A DNA stretch of 64,000 nt from Gramella sp. MAR_2010_147 (lineage in GTDB: Bacteria > Bacteroidota > Bacteroidia > Flavobacteriales > Flavobacteriaceae), in contig NZ_LT629741.1 of NCBI RefSeq assembly GCF_900105135.1, positions 2,356,001 through 2,420,000 of the forward strand, given 5' to 3'. Below the pieces are notes generated by a model that saw only the letters and a program-made list of their open reading frames with translations, was not told where the DNA came from and did no database searches. Shown in pieces: positions 8,068 through 17,301 of the stretch. Both the position numbers and the translations under genes were made by a program. The first letter of the stretch is position 1. Each line of letters starts with the position of its first letter.

Positions 8068-10380
8068 ATGGCCCGCACACCCAAAAAAACTAAAAAACCT
8101 GCTGAAAGTAATAGCAGGTATATTCTTGGATTCTGGACACTTTTTGGAATAGGAATTCTTGTAGCAATTTTTATATTTCTACTCGCAGGATGGGGAGCAT
8201 TTGGTAAAATGCCCACTTTTGATGAGCTTGAAAATCCCGAAACTAATCTTGCCACAGAAATATTTTCTTCAGATGGTGAGACCTTAGGGAAATATTACAG
8301 TGAAAACAGAACACCCATAAAATACGAAGATCTTCCAGATCATTTGGTGCAGGCATTGGTGGCAACAGAAGATGAACGTTTCTACCAGCATGCTGGAATA
8401 GATGCCAAAGGAACTTTGAGAGCTGCAGTTTACCTGGGAACCAGGGGAGGGGCAAGTACCATCACGCAGCAATTGGCCAAACAGCTTTTCACAGAGGATG
8501 TCGCTCAGAACAACGTAGAAAGGGTTTTTCAGAAAGTAAAAGAATGGGTGATCTCTACCAGGTTAGAAAGGCAGTACACCAAGGAGGAGATCATCACCAT
8601 GTATTTCAATAAATATGATTTTATTTACCAGGCGGTAGGAATACGTTCAGCCTCTAAAATTTATTTTGATAAAGAGCCAAGGGATCTAAAGATTGAGGAG
8701 TCGGCTGTATTGGTAGGGATGCTTAAGAATTCAGCTTTATATAATCCCATGCGAAGACCAGAACTGGTAAAATCCAGAAGAAATCAGGTTTTTGAACAGA
8801 TGAACCGCAACGGATTCCTATCTGAACAGGAAATGGATTCCCTACAAAAATTGCCCATGAAGATCGAGTTTACTCCTGAAGGTCATGATGAAGGGATGGC
8901 AACTTATTTCAGGGCTTATCTTCAGAAGTTCATGAGAGAATGGATCGAGGAAAACCCCAAGCCAGATGGAACTGAATACAGTCTTTTTAGAGACGGACTT
9001 AAAATTTATACCAGTATAGATTCTAAAATGCAGGAATATGCTGAAGATGCAGTGACAAAGCATATTTCTCATATTCAGAAAGAGTTTGATCGTCAAAATG
9101 AAAATAACGCTACGGCACCATTCCGTGATATTGATAAAAGTGAGGTGGAGAGTCTTGTAGAAAGTGCGATGAAGCGTTCAGCCAGGTGGAAAAAAATGGA
9201 GGCTCAGGGAAAATCTGATAAAGAAATCAGGCAATCTTTCAATGAAGATGCAGAGATGCGTGTATTTAGCTGGAAGGGAACCATTGATACCGTGATGACT
9301 CCAAGAGATTCTATTTTATACTATAAATCTTTTCTACAGGCAGGGATGATGTCTATGGTGCCACAAACCGGCGAGGTAAAAGCCTGGGTTGGGGGGACTA
9401 ATTTCAAACATTTTAAATATGACCACGTAAAGCAGGGAAAAAGACAGGTTGGATCTACATTTAAGCCATTTGTTTATGCTACTGCCATAGATCAGCTGAA
9501 GTTTTCTCCTTGTGATACTTTACCAAGAGCAAGATTTACCATCGAAGCCGGGAAGCATGGAAACCAAAAAGACTGGTCTCCTAAAAATGCCGGGAATGAT
9601 GGTTATGAAGGAATGATCTCTTTAAAAGAGGCACTGGCAAAATCTGTCAATACCGTTACTGCAAGACTGATTGATAAAACAGGTCCGGGACCTGTGATTG
9701 ATCTGGCACAAAAACTTGGAGTGGATGTATCCAATATCCCAAAGGTGCCTTCTATTGCATTAGGAACAGCAGATCTCAGTCTTTTCGAAATGGTTTCGGC
9801 GTTTAGCACTTTTGCAAATCAGGGTGTATATGTGAAGCCTGTTTTAGTGAATCGTATTGAAGATAAAAACGGAACAGTTCTTTATCAGCATGTACCGGAA
9901 ACCCGGGATGTCTTAAGTAAGGAAGCGGCCTATGTGACCACTAATTTATTAGAAGGCGTTACACAAACCGGTTCTGGTGTGCGCTTAAGGGGAGTCTGGG
10001 CAAAGGGCAGACTAGATTATGAGAGAGCGGTTACAGGCTATCCATACGATTTTAAAAATCCTATTGCTGGTAAAACAGGTACTACACAAAACCAGAGTGA
10101 TGGTTGGTTTATTGGGATGGTTCCAAACCTTGCTACCGGAGTTTGGGTAGGAGCAGAAGATCGTGCGGTTCACTTTCCCGGGATCACCTATGGACAGGGA
10201 GCAACTATGGCATTACCTATCTGGGGAATGTATATGAAAGACGTCTATAAGAACGAAGACCTTAAGGTTTCTAAGGACGTTTTTGAACGACCTGAAAACC
10301 TAAGTATTGAAGTAGATTGCAGAAATTATAAGGTGAATCAAAATACTAATGATTCAGTCCCTGATGAGCTGGACTTTTAA
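8068..10380 (+). CDS. mrcA: Penicillin-binding protein 1A, bifunctional transglycosylase/transpeptidase
   Basis: Polymerises and cross-links peptidoglycan in the periplasm. The 770-residue protein has a cytoplasmic start, one membrane anchor at residues 25-50, a GT51 glycosyltransferase domain (about 75-260; EDERFYQHAGID holds the catalytic Glu, then GASTITQQLAKQL) and a transpeptidase domain (about 420-740) with the active-site motifs STFK (in GSTFKPFVY), SVN and KTGT. All catalytic motifs are intact and the length is normal for class A PBPs. It closes the ricT-gldH-mrcA operon. The ATG at 8068 gives a basic N-terminus (MARTPKKTKK) as in homologues. Confidence 0.95.
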   Translation: MARTPKKTKKPAESNSRYILGFWTLFGIGILVAIFIFLLAGWGAFGKMPTFDELENPETNLATEIFSSDGETLGKYYSENRTPIKYEDLPDHLVQALVATEDERFYQHAGIDAKGTLRAAVYLGTRGGASTITQQLAKQLFTEDVAQNNVERVFQKVKEWVISTRLERQYTKEEIITMYFNKYDFIYQAVGIRSASKIYFDKEPRDLKIEESAVLVGMLKNSALYNPMRRPELVKSRRNQVFEQMNRNGFLSEQEMDSLQKLPMKIEFTPEGHDEGMATYFRAYLQKFMREWIEENPKPDGTEYSLFRDGLKIYTSIDSKMQEYAEDAVTKHISHIQKEFDRQNENNATAPFRDIDKSEVESLVESAMKRSARWKKMEAQGKSDKEIRQSFNEDAEMRVFSWKGTIDTVMTPRDSILYYKSFLQAGMMSMVPQTGEVKAWVGGTNFKHFKYDHVKQGKRQVGSTFKPFVYATAIDQLKFSPCDTLPRARFTIEAGKHGNQKDWSPKNAGNDGYEGMISLKEALAKSVNTVTARLIDKTGPGPVIDLAQKLGVDVSNIPKVPSIALGTADLSLFEMVSAFSTFANQGVYVKPVLVNRIEDKNGTVLYQHVPETRDVLSKEAAYVTTNLLEGVTQTGSGVRLRGVWAKGRLDYERAVTGYPYDFKNPIAGKTGTTQNQSDGWFIGMVPNLATGVWVGAEDRAVHFPGITYGQGATMALPIWGMYMKDVYKNEDLKVSKDVFERPENLSIEVDCRNYKVNQNTNDSVPDELDF

Positions 10381-10487
10381 GTTATTCACAAAAAACAAGC
10401 TTTAATTTTATCTATTCTTTAATTCGCGAACATCTTTCGTTGTAACCACATTTTTATTTTCGTATTTTCGGGTAAAATTCTGAAAAA

Positions 10488-11189
10488 ATGATCATAAAAA
10501 CGGTTAATAATGTACAGGAGGCTTTAGAAGGCGTTAATGACGGAATGACCTTTATGCTTGGAGGTTTCGGTTTAAGCGGAATTCCTGAAAATGCGATTTC
10601 TGAACTTGTTCGACTTAACGCAAAGAATCTTACCTGTATTTCTAATAATGCCGGGGTAGACGATTTTGGTCTCGGGCAATTACTCCATAAGAAACAAATT
10701 GATAAAATGGTTTCCTCCTATGTAGGCGAGAATGCCATTTTTGAAAAACAAATGTTAAGCGAAGAGCTTGATGTAGAGCTTATTCCGCAGGGTACTTTAG
10801 CAGCGAGATGCCAGGCCGCACAGCAGGGTTTTCCTGCCATATATACACCTGCAGGGTATGGTACTGAAGTCGCGGAAGGAAAAGAAACAAGAGAATTTGA
10901 TGGTAAGATGTATGTTTTGGAAAAAGCTTTCAAAGCCGATTTTGCTTTTGTAAAAGCCTGGAAAGGAGATAAAGCCGGTAATCTAATATTCAAGGGAACA
11001 GCGAGAAACTTTAACCCGGTAATGTGTGGTGCAGCAAAGATCACTGTGGCTGAGGTTGAAGAACTTGTAGAACCCGGTGAATTAGATCCAAATCAAATTC
11101 ACATTCCGGGAATCTTTGTACAAAGGATCTTTGAAGGTAAGAACTATGAAAAAAGAATTGAGCAACGTACAGTAAGACAAAAAGCATAA
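10488..11189 (+). CDS. scoA: 3-oxoacid CoA-transferase, subunit A
   Basis: Alpha subunit of succinyl-CoA:3-ketoacid CoA-transferase, which moves CoA between succinate and acetoacetate. The 233-residue protein contains the CoA-binding signature ([25 protein letters not shown]) and the family segments [22 protein letters not shown] and [12 protein letters not shown]. The next gene begins 2 bases after its stop and encodes the catalytic subunit, so they form a heterodimer or heterotetramer. Other class I CoA-transferases (acetate:acetoacetate) cannot be excluded from sequence inspection. It starts 107 bases after mrcA, probably from its own promoter, although no perfect TAnnTTTG box was seen. 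Confidence 0.92.
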   Translation: MIIKTVNNVQEALEGVNDGMTFMLGGFGLSGIPENAISELVRLNAKNLTCISNNAGVDDFGLGQLLHKKQIDKMVSSYVGENAIFEKQMLSEELDVELIPQGTLAARCQAAQQGFPAIYTPAGYGTEVAEGKETREFDGKMYVLEKAFKADFAFVKAWKGDKAGNLIFKGTARNFNPVMCGAAKITVAEVEELVEPGELDPNQIHIPGIFVQRIFEGKNYEKRIEQRTVRQKA

Positions 11190-11191
11190 TT

Positions 11192-11851
11192 ATGGCATTA
11201 GACAAGAATGGAATAGCACAACGTATAGCCAAAGAAGTAAAGGATGGATATTACGTAAATCTTGGAATTGGAATTCCTACCCTGGTGGCCAATTTTGTTC
11301 GTGATGATATACAGGTAGAATTTCAGAGTGAAAATGGAATTCTGGGTATGGGTCCATTTCCATTTGATGGTGAAGAGGACGCCGATCTTATTAATGCGGG
11401 TAAGCAAACAATAACAGCGTTGCCGGGAGCTAGTTTCTTTGATTCAGCCATGAGTTTTGGAATGATTAGAGGTCAGCATGTAGACCTTACCATTCTTGGA
11501 GCAATGGAAGTAGCTGAGAACGGAGATATCGCAAACTGGAAAATTCCAGGAAAAATGGTAAAAGGTATGGGAGGGGCGATGGATCTGGTGGCTTCCGCCG
11601 AGAATATCATTGTGGCTATGATGCATACCAATAAGGCTGGAGATTCTAAACTTCTTAAGCGGTGTTCGCTACCTTTAACCGGAGTGGGATGTGTAACTAA
11701 AATTGTTTCCAATCTTGCAGTACTGGAAGTTACTGAAGACGGTTTTAAATTAATGGAACGAGCTCCCGGCGTGAGTGTAGAGGAAATACAAAATGCTACG
11801 GAAGGAAAGTTAATTGTGGAGGGCGAAATTCCTGAAATGAAATTGAATTAA
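11192..11851 (+). CDS. scoB: 3-oxoacid CoA-transferase, subunit B
   Basis: Beta subunit of the CoA-transferase, 219 residues. The segment SENGILGMGP contains the glutamate that forms the acyl-CoA/enzyme thioester intermediate (Glu in ENG), preceded by LGIGIPTLVANF. GAMEVAENGDIANWKIPGKMVKGMGGAMDLV is the standard core. It is directly downstream of subunit A with a 2-base gap. The pair supports use of acetoacetate or other 3-oxoacids. A terminator-like stem with a nested REP-like palindrome follows the stop codon. Confidence 0.93.
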   Translation: MALDKNGIAQRIAKEVKDGYYVNLGIGIPTLVANFVRDDIQVEFQSENGILGMGPFPFDGEEDADLINAGKQTITALPGASFFDSAMSFGMIRGQHVDLTILGAMEVAENGDIANWKIPGKMVKGMGGAMDLVASAENIIVAMMHTNKAGDSKLLKRCSLPLTGVGCVTKIVSNLAVLEVTEDGFKLMERAPGVSVEEIQNATEGKLIVEGEIPEMKLN

Positions 11852-11854
11852 AAG

Positions 11855-11982
11855 AAAGAGGACTATAAAGTCTAATTTAAAAGTCATTACGAGGAGTGAA
11901 GTAATCTCTTTTAATAGCTCAATTGCTTAAAGATTGCTTCTTTCCTCGAAATGACAATGTTCACGACTTTTCAGTCCTCTTT
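11855..11982 (+). terminator. Long terminator-like stem whose loop holds a REP-like palindrome
   Basis: Outer arms AAAGAGGACT (11855-11864) and AGTCCTCTTT (11973-11982) are perfect complements and the second arm runs into TTTTTATT, as in an intrinsic terminator for scoAB. The roughly 108 bases between them contain the separate palindrome at 11883-11955. Confidence 0.65.
11883..11955. repeat. REP-like palindromic element (GTCATT..GAGGA type)
   Basis: Two 25-base arms (11883-11907 and 11931-11955) begin GTCATTACGAGGA and end TCCTCGAAATGAC; 21 of 25 positions are complementary across a 23-base centre. The sequence is of the type GTCATTGCGAGG / CCTCGCAATGAC seen as an interspersed palindrome in many bacterial genomes. 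Copies elsewhere in this genome cannot be checked here. Confidence 0.7.
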
Positions 11983-11990
11983 TTATTATA

Positions 11991-12350
11991 TTATGACATC
12001 GAAGTCGAATTTTCTTCAATATCTACCAGAAAATCGATCGCATCTTCCTGTAAGATCATTTCTCCTCTGGAGTTGGCCTGTGAAAAATATTCGTACCATC
12101 CCACATTTTTTAAGTTCGCTTCGAGTACTTTAACCTCTTCTATTGAAGGCATTTTCCAAACTGCCATATAGCGATAATCACTACGGTAAGGGGTATGTTC
12201 GTCATTTCTGGCCCATCCTATATTTTCCACGCCACTGGCTTTCATGTTTTTTACCCGGTTTTGCATATCACTCATCAACTTCCTTCTTTCTTCTTTTCCG
12301 AGTTTCATCCATTTTGTAGTGACGTTCCACATTTCAATATATAAATACAT
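11991..12350 (-). CDS. Small conserved protein, DUF6616-like
   Basis: A 119-residue soluble protein starting MYLYIEMWN, rich in aromatic and charged residues, with the pattern WARNDEHTPYRSDYRYMAVWKMP. The size and alternation of predicted strands and helices suggest a small ferredoxin-like (dimeric alpha/beta barrel) fold; the name DUF6616 is from memory of similar proteins and not verified. Function is unknown. The gene stands alone on the minus strand, convergent with scoB across the repeat region. Confidence 0.7.
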   Translation of the reverse strand: MYLYIEMWNVTTKWMKLGKEERRKLMSDMQNRVKNMKASGVENIGWARNDEHTPYRSDYRYMAVWKMPSIEEVKVLEANLKNVGWYEYFSQANSRGEMILQEDAIDFLVDIEENSTSMS

Positions 12351-12485
12351 ATTGTCGATTTTTTTGATTAAAAAACTGTTTTTATCACTTAAAGGTAATA
12401 CACAAAATAGAAGAAAATCTTAATATTTCCTTATAAGTTGACTGGAATAGAATGCAGTACGGATTTTAAATATTTATTTATCTGC

Positions 12486-13772
12486 CTATAGTGACCGGAT
12501 TTCGGCAAGTGTTACTGGTCCCAATTCATATCCCGCATCCATTAATTCTTTCTTAAGGCTATTTACTTTATCCTGCATATTATTAGCCTTGTAGATTTTA
12601 GCTGTGGTAAAAATGGCTGCCGGTTCATAGGTCTTATTTACAACCCTGGTATTTATAATTTCGAGTGCTTTTTCTTTATTTCCGGCCTTTAAATTTACTA
12701 AGGCAAGCAACTGATAGGTTTCTGGAGTTGCGCGATTCTTCACCTCATTCTCAGCTAGCTCCAATGCTTTACCTGTATTTTTAGAATCATTAGAATATAG
12801 CTCTATCTTGTAGGTATTATACATTGCCCCGTACTGGTCTTTATCTGCAAGTTTCCAGAAATTATCCATCGATTCTTTCTTTAACTCTTCATTATTATTG
12901 TATTCAGCTATTTCAGCCTTCAGAAGATGTATGTCAGGTGAATTGTGCCCTTTTAATATTGAATCCAGAATACGTTGTGCCTCCTTGGGATTATCTTCAT
13001 GAGAATAAATAATCCAGGCAATTCCCTTTTTAGCATAGGCATTTGAAGGCTCTATTTCAAGGGTTTTGAGATAGTGATTGTAACTATCCTCGATCCTGCC
13101 TGCATGTCCGTAATAATCAGCGAGATTGGAATATACCCAAAGTAATAAATCACGATTCTTACTGGCTTCTGCTTTTTCTTTAGCTTTTTCCATGAACATG
13201 ATCGTACGATCAAGTTTTCCGTCGTAGTCATTCCATTTTGCGGCTCTTATCATATAACCAAAATCATAAGGATCGGCAAAGAGTTTAAGGATGCTATCGG
13301 CTTCCTTGTAATTTCCAAGTTCCATATATACATCAAAAAGTAAATGTTGATAGGCAGTGATTTCGTGACCCATAGCTATTGCAGAATCAGCAAACTTTTT
13401 AGCCTCTTTAAACCTATGTTGAGAAATGTAGTTTCTTGCAAGCGAGCTATAATATTTCTCGTTATCTATATTGGCGATTTCAACTGCCTTTTCCAATGAT
13501 TTTTCAGCTTTTTTCAGATACTCTATTTCCCCTGTAGATTCAAAGAAGAGATTATATTGCCCTGCAACAGCAGTAAAACTTGGTAATTGTATGCTGTCTT
13601 CTGTGATTTTTGAATTCCACAACTCAAAATAAGGAGAGGTAGTTTTCACCTCATAATTAGCCAGATAAGTATTGTAATCTTCAGGATTGGAAACCTTTGT
13701 TTCGGTAGAGGAATTATTGGAACACCCTACAATGACAAGCAAAAGGATAAGTAAGGAAATATTGATTTTCAT
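12486..13772 (-). CDS. TPR-repeat lipoprotein
   Basis: A 428-residue lipoprotein (signal MKINISLLILLLVIVGC, Cys at residue 17). From about residue 65 onwards it is made of helical tetratricopeptide-like repeats (for example YSSLARNYISQHRFKEAKKFADSAIAMG and VYSNLADYYGHAGRIEDSYNHYLKTL), a protein-interaction scaffold. It lies downstream of the two DUF4331 genes on the same strand, but a strong hairpin terminator in the 61-base gap means it is either transcribed by read-through or from its own start. A scaffold or assembly role for the exported DUF4331 proteins is a guess from position. Confidence 0.8.
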   Translation of the reverse strand: MKINISLLILLLVIVGCSNNSSTETKVSNPEDYNTYLANYEVKTTSPYFELWNSKITEDSIQLPSFTAVAGQYNLFFESTGEIEYLKKAEKSLEKAVEIANIDNEKYYSSLARNYISQHRFKEAKKFADSAIAMGHEITAYQHLLFDVYMELGNYKEADSILKLFADPYDFGYMIRAAKWNDYDGKLDRTIMFMEKAKEKAEASKNRDLLLWVYSNLADYYGHAGRIEDSYNHYLKTLEIEPSNAYAKKGIAWIIYSHEDNPKEAQRILDSILKGHNSPDIHLLKAEIAEYNNNEELKKESMDNFWKLADKDQYGAMYNTYKIELYSNDSKNTGKALELAENEVKNRATPETYQLLALVNLKAGNKEKALEIINTRVVNKTYEPAAIFTTAKIYKANNMQDKVNSLKKELMDAGYELGPVTLAEIRSL

Positions 13773-13790
13773 AATTTGAGTATTGGGTAC

Positions 13791-13818
13791 AAAAAAGCCC
13801 TTTTTACAGGGCTTTTTT
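13791..13818 (-). terminator. Symmetrical terminator between the DUF4331 pair and the TPR gene
   Basis: AAAAAAGCCC, an 8-base loop, then GGGCTTTTTT: a stem that is preceded by A and followed by T on both strands. It could stop or attenuate minus-strand transcription before the TPR lipoprotein gene. Confidence 0.8.
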
Positions 13819-13833
13819 ATATTGTTTCAGTAA

Positions 13834-14529
13834 TTATTCAGGTGCTCCAATATATGGAAAGTCTGAAGAAATATTATCTGCAGTTAAAGCTACACCATCG
13901 GTTACCAGTTGGGGTAATCCACCCTCACCGTTAAAACGAGCTCCTGTTTCCCCACCGAATAATAGGATAAGCGAAATATCTATAACATCATCCTGTAAGG
14001 TTCTACCTGTAAAACCGATAGCACCTTCAAAAGATGGAGCACCGCTGCCCGGGTTAAAATAGGTCGTTGGTGCATCTGGAGCTACTTCTAAAACATCTGA
14101 TGCAAGTACTGTAGTTAAAACAGTCGCAGAAACAGGATTGGGATTATCCATTGAAGTAGGTTCAGGTCCGTTTAGGATATCACCAAGAATATTTGGTTCA
14201 AAATTGATATCTGCAGGATCTGCGCCAAGAGCTATAGCATATGCATCATGTAAACCTTCTAGTTGAGTTTCAAATGAAGCCTGGAAAGCAGACTGCATTT
14301 GGGAAGGGATAGTAGTGTTATGCATATTCTTTATTTCAGCACTGCTACTCAATACAGTATTTATCCCGGGTCTTCCTATATGGTCTACCTGGCTGTAATT
14401 ACCACTAAAATCTATTTCTGTAGAAATTGGGGGAGTGGTAGTCATAAAATCATCGTCGTCACTACATCCTACAGTGAGTATACTAAGGAATAAACCAGCG
14501 AAGAGGATATTTATATTGCGTATTTTCAT
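13834..14529 (-). CDS. DUF4331-type lipoprotein, corresponding to the C-terminal half of the family
   Basis: A 231-residue lipoprotein (signal ending LTVGC, Cys at 22, followed by SDDDD, a typical Bacteroidota surface-export flag). Its motifs VDHIGRPGINTVL and FTGRTLQDDVIDISLILLFGG with a closing GVALTADNI match what I recall of the C-terminal half of DUF4331 proteins (QVSRMGNPLINEVL-like and GRTLADDV-like segments). The family has no assigned function. It is 28 bases downstream of a gene that carries the N-terminal half, so the two probably form one functional unit at the outer membrane. Confidence 0.75.
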   Translation of the reverse strand: MKIRNINILFAGLFLSILTVGCSDDDDFMTTTPPISTEIDFSGNYSQVDHIGRPGINTVLSSSAEIKNMHNTTIPSQMQSAFQASFETQLEGLHDAYAIALGADPADINFEPNILGDILNGPEPTSMDNPNPVSATVLTTVLASDVLEVAPDAPTTYFNPGSGAPSFEGAIGFTGRTLQDDVIDISLILLFGGETGARFNGEGGLPQLVTDGVALTADNISSDFPYIGAPE

Positions 14530-14557
14530 AATTATATAATTTATTTTATTGTTCAGA

Positions 14558-15235
14558 TTATTGTTTTCTATTTGTTGTCACCCATGTTTTATAAACCGGT
14601 ACTCCAATTACATTTTGAGCGGTTGGAGTTCCAAGTAAAGAGTTTGGTATTTCAACAACAATAGATAGTGTGTTGGCACCATCAAACGTATCTGTTCCCG
14701 GAACATTAAATCCAGAATTATCTTCTGCAGATGGAGCTACAACTTCATTAAACCTAACAAAGTCAAAGTAAAAAGCATCCTGTCTTGGTCCAGCAAATAG
14801 AGATACACCATTTGAGGTAGTTTCTGTAATTGCTGAATTTGAGGAGATTTCAACACTTCCTAAGGCAGCATCAACATTCACTTCGCTGCTTAGGCCTGTT
14901 GAAGAAGGACTAAACGGACCAAAGAAATACATCATTCCGTCTCTTGGAATAGCTTGTATCACCTGGTCTTCGACTAGATCCCCATCAAGGTCTATGTTAA
15001 TCTCAACAAGAACATCCTCGTCAAAAGAGCCATATGTAAGATCTGGTAACACGTTAGATTGAACGTCAACGATAAAGACCGTGTTGTCCGAGCCTGTAGT
15101 GGGTTCAAAGGCATAAAAATCGGCAATATCTGCCGAAGAGCCTGCAACCCCTGGAGCATCAACGTGGTCTGCCGCAATAAAAATCACTGCTGCAATAGCT
15201 ACTCCCAGCGCGGTAAAAAGTTTAATTTTTTTCAT
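14558..15235 (-). CDS. DUF4331-type exported protein, corresponding to the N-terminal half of the family
   Basis: A 225-residue protein with a signal peptide at residues 1-22 (MKKIKLFTALGVAIAAVIFIAA) and then DHVDAPGVAGSSADIADFYAFEP, which matches the opening of DUF4331 proteins (SHREAP..ADITDFYAF). The rest (VFIVDVQSNVLPDLTYGSF, FYFGPF-like, FYFDFVRFN) is beta-rich. It ends VYKTWVTTNRKQ, where single-chain homologues continue. First gene of a probable three-gene unit with the C-terminal-half lipoprotein and the TPR lipoprotein. A 192-base gap upstream should hold the promoter. Confidence 0.75.
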   Translation of the reverse strand: MKKIKLFTALGVAIAAVIFIAADHVDAPGVAGSSADIADFYAFEPTTGSDNTVFIVDVQSNVLPDLTYGSFDEDVLVEINIDLDGDLVEDQVIQAIPRDGMMYFFGPFSPSSTGLSSEVNVDAALGSVEISSNSAITETTSNGVSLFAGPRQDAFYFDFVRFNEVVAPSAEDNSGFNVPGTDTFDGANTLSIVVEIPNSLLGTPTAQNVIGVPVYKTWVTTNRKQ

Positions 15236-15427
15236 AAGATCTGTAAATTTAAATTTGAAAACTTTTATTTAGTTTTCTTTTGTATTCTATTTACGCTTCA
15301 GGCTAGAGGTTGGTTCTGTTGCGCTAGTTAAGCTTATGTTAAAGGATAGGAATGAAAGTTAGGAAATCACATCCCCAGGTTCTAATAGAAGGGAGTAGAG
15401 CCACTTAAAAAATATGTACGGGGAGTC

Positions 15428-16144
15428 TTATTCTACTGAAATTATTTCAGATTCGTTGAGCAAATCTTCCTGCCGTAATCTTAATATTACCTGCGCAATG
15501 GCGAGGACATCCCGTTCGCAATATTCCACAATTCGGTCTATTTCTCCTTTTTCGTAATAGACCGTTCTAACCATAGAACCGTCTATATCCTCTTTAGGTG
15601 AAGGGATTCCCAGAACGTGAGTTAATAGCTTGAGAGAAGTATAATGTTTGTAATCGCCAAATTTCCATAATTCCAACGTATCAAGATGAGGTACTTCCCA
15701 GGGTTTTTTTCCGAATAAATTTAGTTTAGAAGGTAAGCGCATATTGTGAATGAGAATCCGCCGGGCGATATATGGAAAATCAAATTCTTTCCCATTGTGC
15801 GCACAGAGGAGATGATTTGGCTGAAAAAAATATTCTTCAAGTAAAGCCGTAAAATCCCTTAGCAGTTTTTCTTCTTCGCCTTTAAAACTGGTAAGCCGGA
15901 AGCTTCTTTTATCATTTCTAAAACTGAAAAACCCTACCGAAATACAAACGATTTTACCAAATTCGCTCCAGATCCCTGCTCTTTCGTAGAATTCTTCGGC
16001 CGTATAATCCTCTTTACGTTGATATCTTGACTTCTCTTCCCAGAGGAGTTTCTTTTCATCGTCTAATTCAGAAAAATTCCTGAATTCAGGAACGGTCTCT
16101 ATGTCCAGAAAAAGGACATTTTCCAGGTGAAGTTTATGAAGCAT
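15428..16144 (-). CDS. 3'-5' exonuclease, DNA polymerase B exonuclease-like
   Basis: A 238-residue DnaQ-fold nuclease. All three exonuclease motifs are visible: Exo I FLDIET (residues 12-17, Asp and Glu), Exo II HNGKEFDFPY (Asn and Asp) and Exo III YCERDV (Tyr-x3-Asp). It lacks any polymerase domain and matches the stand-alone PolB-like predicted exonucleases of Bacteroidota. Its start overlaps the end of the serine hydrolase gene by 11 bases, so it is the last gene of the corC-ogt-hydrolase-exonuclease operon. A role in DNA repair is plausible next to ogt; the substrate is unknown. Confidence 0.85.
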   Translation of the reverse strand: MLHKLHLENVLFLDIETVPEFRNFSELDDEKKLLWEEKSRYQRKEDYTAEEFYERAGIWSEFGKIVCISVGFFSFRNDKRSFRLTSFKGEEEKLLRDFTALLEEYFFQPNHLLCAHNGKEFDFPYIARRILIHNMRLPSKLNLFGKKPWEVPHLDTLELWKFGDYKHYTSLKLLTHVLGIPSPKEDIDGSMVRTVYYEKGEIDRIVEYCERDVLAIAQVILRLRQEDLLNESEIISVE

Positions 16145-17282
16145 CGTCTAACATTTTATAAGCCTCATCAATATACATATAAAAGTCTTTGTAGTGTTTA
16201 TCACCATTGGTGCTCCTAATAAGTTTTCTGCCAAGTCTCACTATTACCAGGTCATCTTCAGGAACTATAATAACGTATTGGCCTAAAACACCACGCATGT
16301 AGAAGATTTCCTTATCCAGATGATCACTTAACCAAAAACCATATCCATAATACGGGGTGGTTTTAAACCTGGGTATAGATGCTTTGGCGATATAAGCTGA
16401 ATCAAGGAGCTGTTTCCCATTCCATGTTCCATTATTGATAAATAGCTTACCGAATTTCGCGAAATTTCTCGCGTTACTGGAAATACAGCAATATGCTTTT
16501 TCCATGCCCGAAGCTTCGCTGTCCAGTTGCCATAAGGCATCATCATTCATTCCCAGAGGCTTCCAGAAACTCTCGCTCAAATAGTTACTTAGACTTTTTC
16601 CAGTCGCTTTTTCCAGTACCATTCCCAGTAACTGTGTATTCCCACTGAGATATTTAAATTCTTTTCCTGGCTTTTCGATCACTTCTAATTCCAGGATCTG
16701 TTCCCTGATATTTTCGTCGAAATATGCCCTGGCGGTAGAAGCAAACGGATTGTAATAATTTTCGTTCCAGTTTAGACCAGATGACATGGATGCTAGATCA
16801 CCAATTGTTAGTTCTTTGTCAAACTGAGGGAAGAAATCTCCTACCGGCTGATTTATATTTTCCAGATGTCCATCCTGAATAGCTTTAAACATCAAAGCAG
16901 TGACCAAACTTTTTGCCATTGAGAAGGAATTTGTCTTTGATTTCTCATTATACCCATTATAATACTTCTCAAACCAGATACTGTCTTTCTTGATTATTAA
17001 AAAAGCGGCGGTTTCAAGTTCGTTGTGTAAACTGTCTAATGTAGAGGTCGCTTCGGTTTGGTTATAAGCTTCTGCAAAAGCCCATTCCTGTATATTTTCT
17101 GAATTCTGTATAACATGATTGTCAAAATATGGATGGTCATCTATAAAGGCAGTTTTGTGCCCTGTGAGATAGGTGGTATTAACAGCCTTAAAAATATAAC
17201 CAAAGCCCAAAATATATAATATGAGCGAGGCAAAAATTAGAAATCCGATAAAAAATAAAATGGCTTTTAATAGCTTTTTCAT
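16134..17282 (-). CDS. Membrane-anchored serine hydrolase of the beta-lactamase class C family
   Basis: A 382-residue protein with an N-terminal membrane anchor (residues 5-27) and a periplasmic penicillin-binding-like domain. The catalytic SxxK is in NSFSMAKSLV, the second motif appears as YLSGN (family Y-x-N region), and GYGFWL is near the C-terminus where the third motif lies. Such proteins are usually esterases, peptidases or of unknown function, not true resistance enzymes. The frame is open 31 codons further upstream, overlapping ogt, but the ATG at 17282 directly precedes the hydrophobic anchor. It lies 19 bases after ogt and overlaps the exonuclease gene. Confidence 0.82.
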   Translation of the reverse strand: MKKLLKAILFFIGFLIFASLILYILGFGYIFKAVNTTYLTGHKTAFIDDHPYFDNHVIQNSENIQEWAFAEAYNQTEATSTLDSLHNELETAAFLIIKKDSIWFEKYYNGYNEKSKTNSFSMAKSLVTALMFKAIQDGHLENINQPVGDFFPQFDKELTIGDLASMSSGLNWNENYYNPFASTARAYFDENIREQILELEVIEKPGKEFKYLSGNTQLLGMVLEKATGKSLSNYLSESFWKPLGMNDDALWQLDSEASGMEKAYCCISSNARNFAKFGKLFINNGTWNGKQLLDSAYIAKASIPRFKTTPYYGYGFWLSDHLDKEIFYMRGVLGQYVIIVPEDDLVIVRLGRKLIRSTNGDKHYKDFYMYIDEAYKMLDDAS

Positions 17283-17301
17283 CTGATTAAAATACTTATT
17301 T

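Noticed and set aside
16134..17282. Beta-lactamase giving drug resistance
   Set aside because: The protein is membrane-anchored, the second and third motifs deviate from class C beta-lactamases, and it sits in a housekeeping operon; a general serine hydrolase is the safer call.
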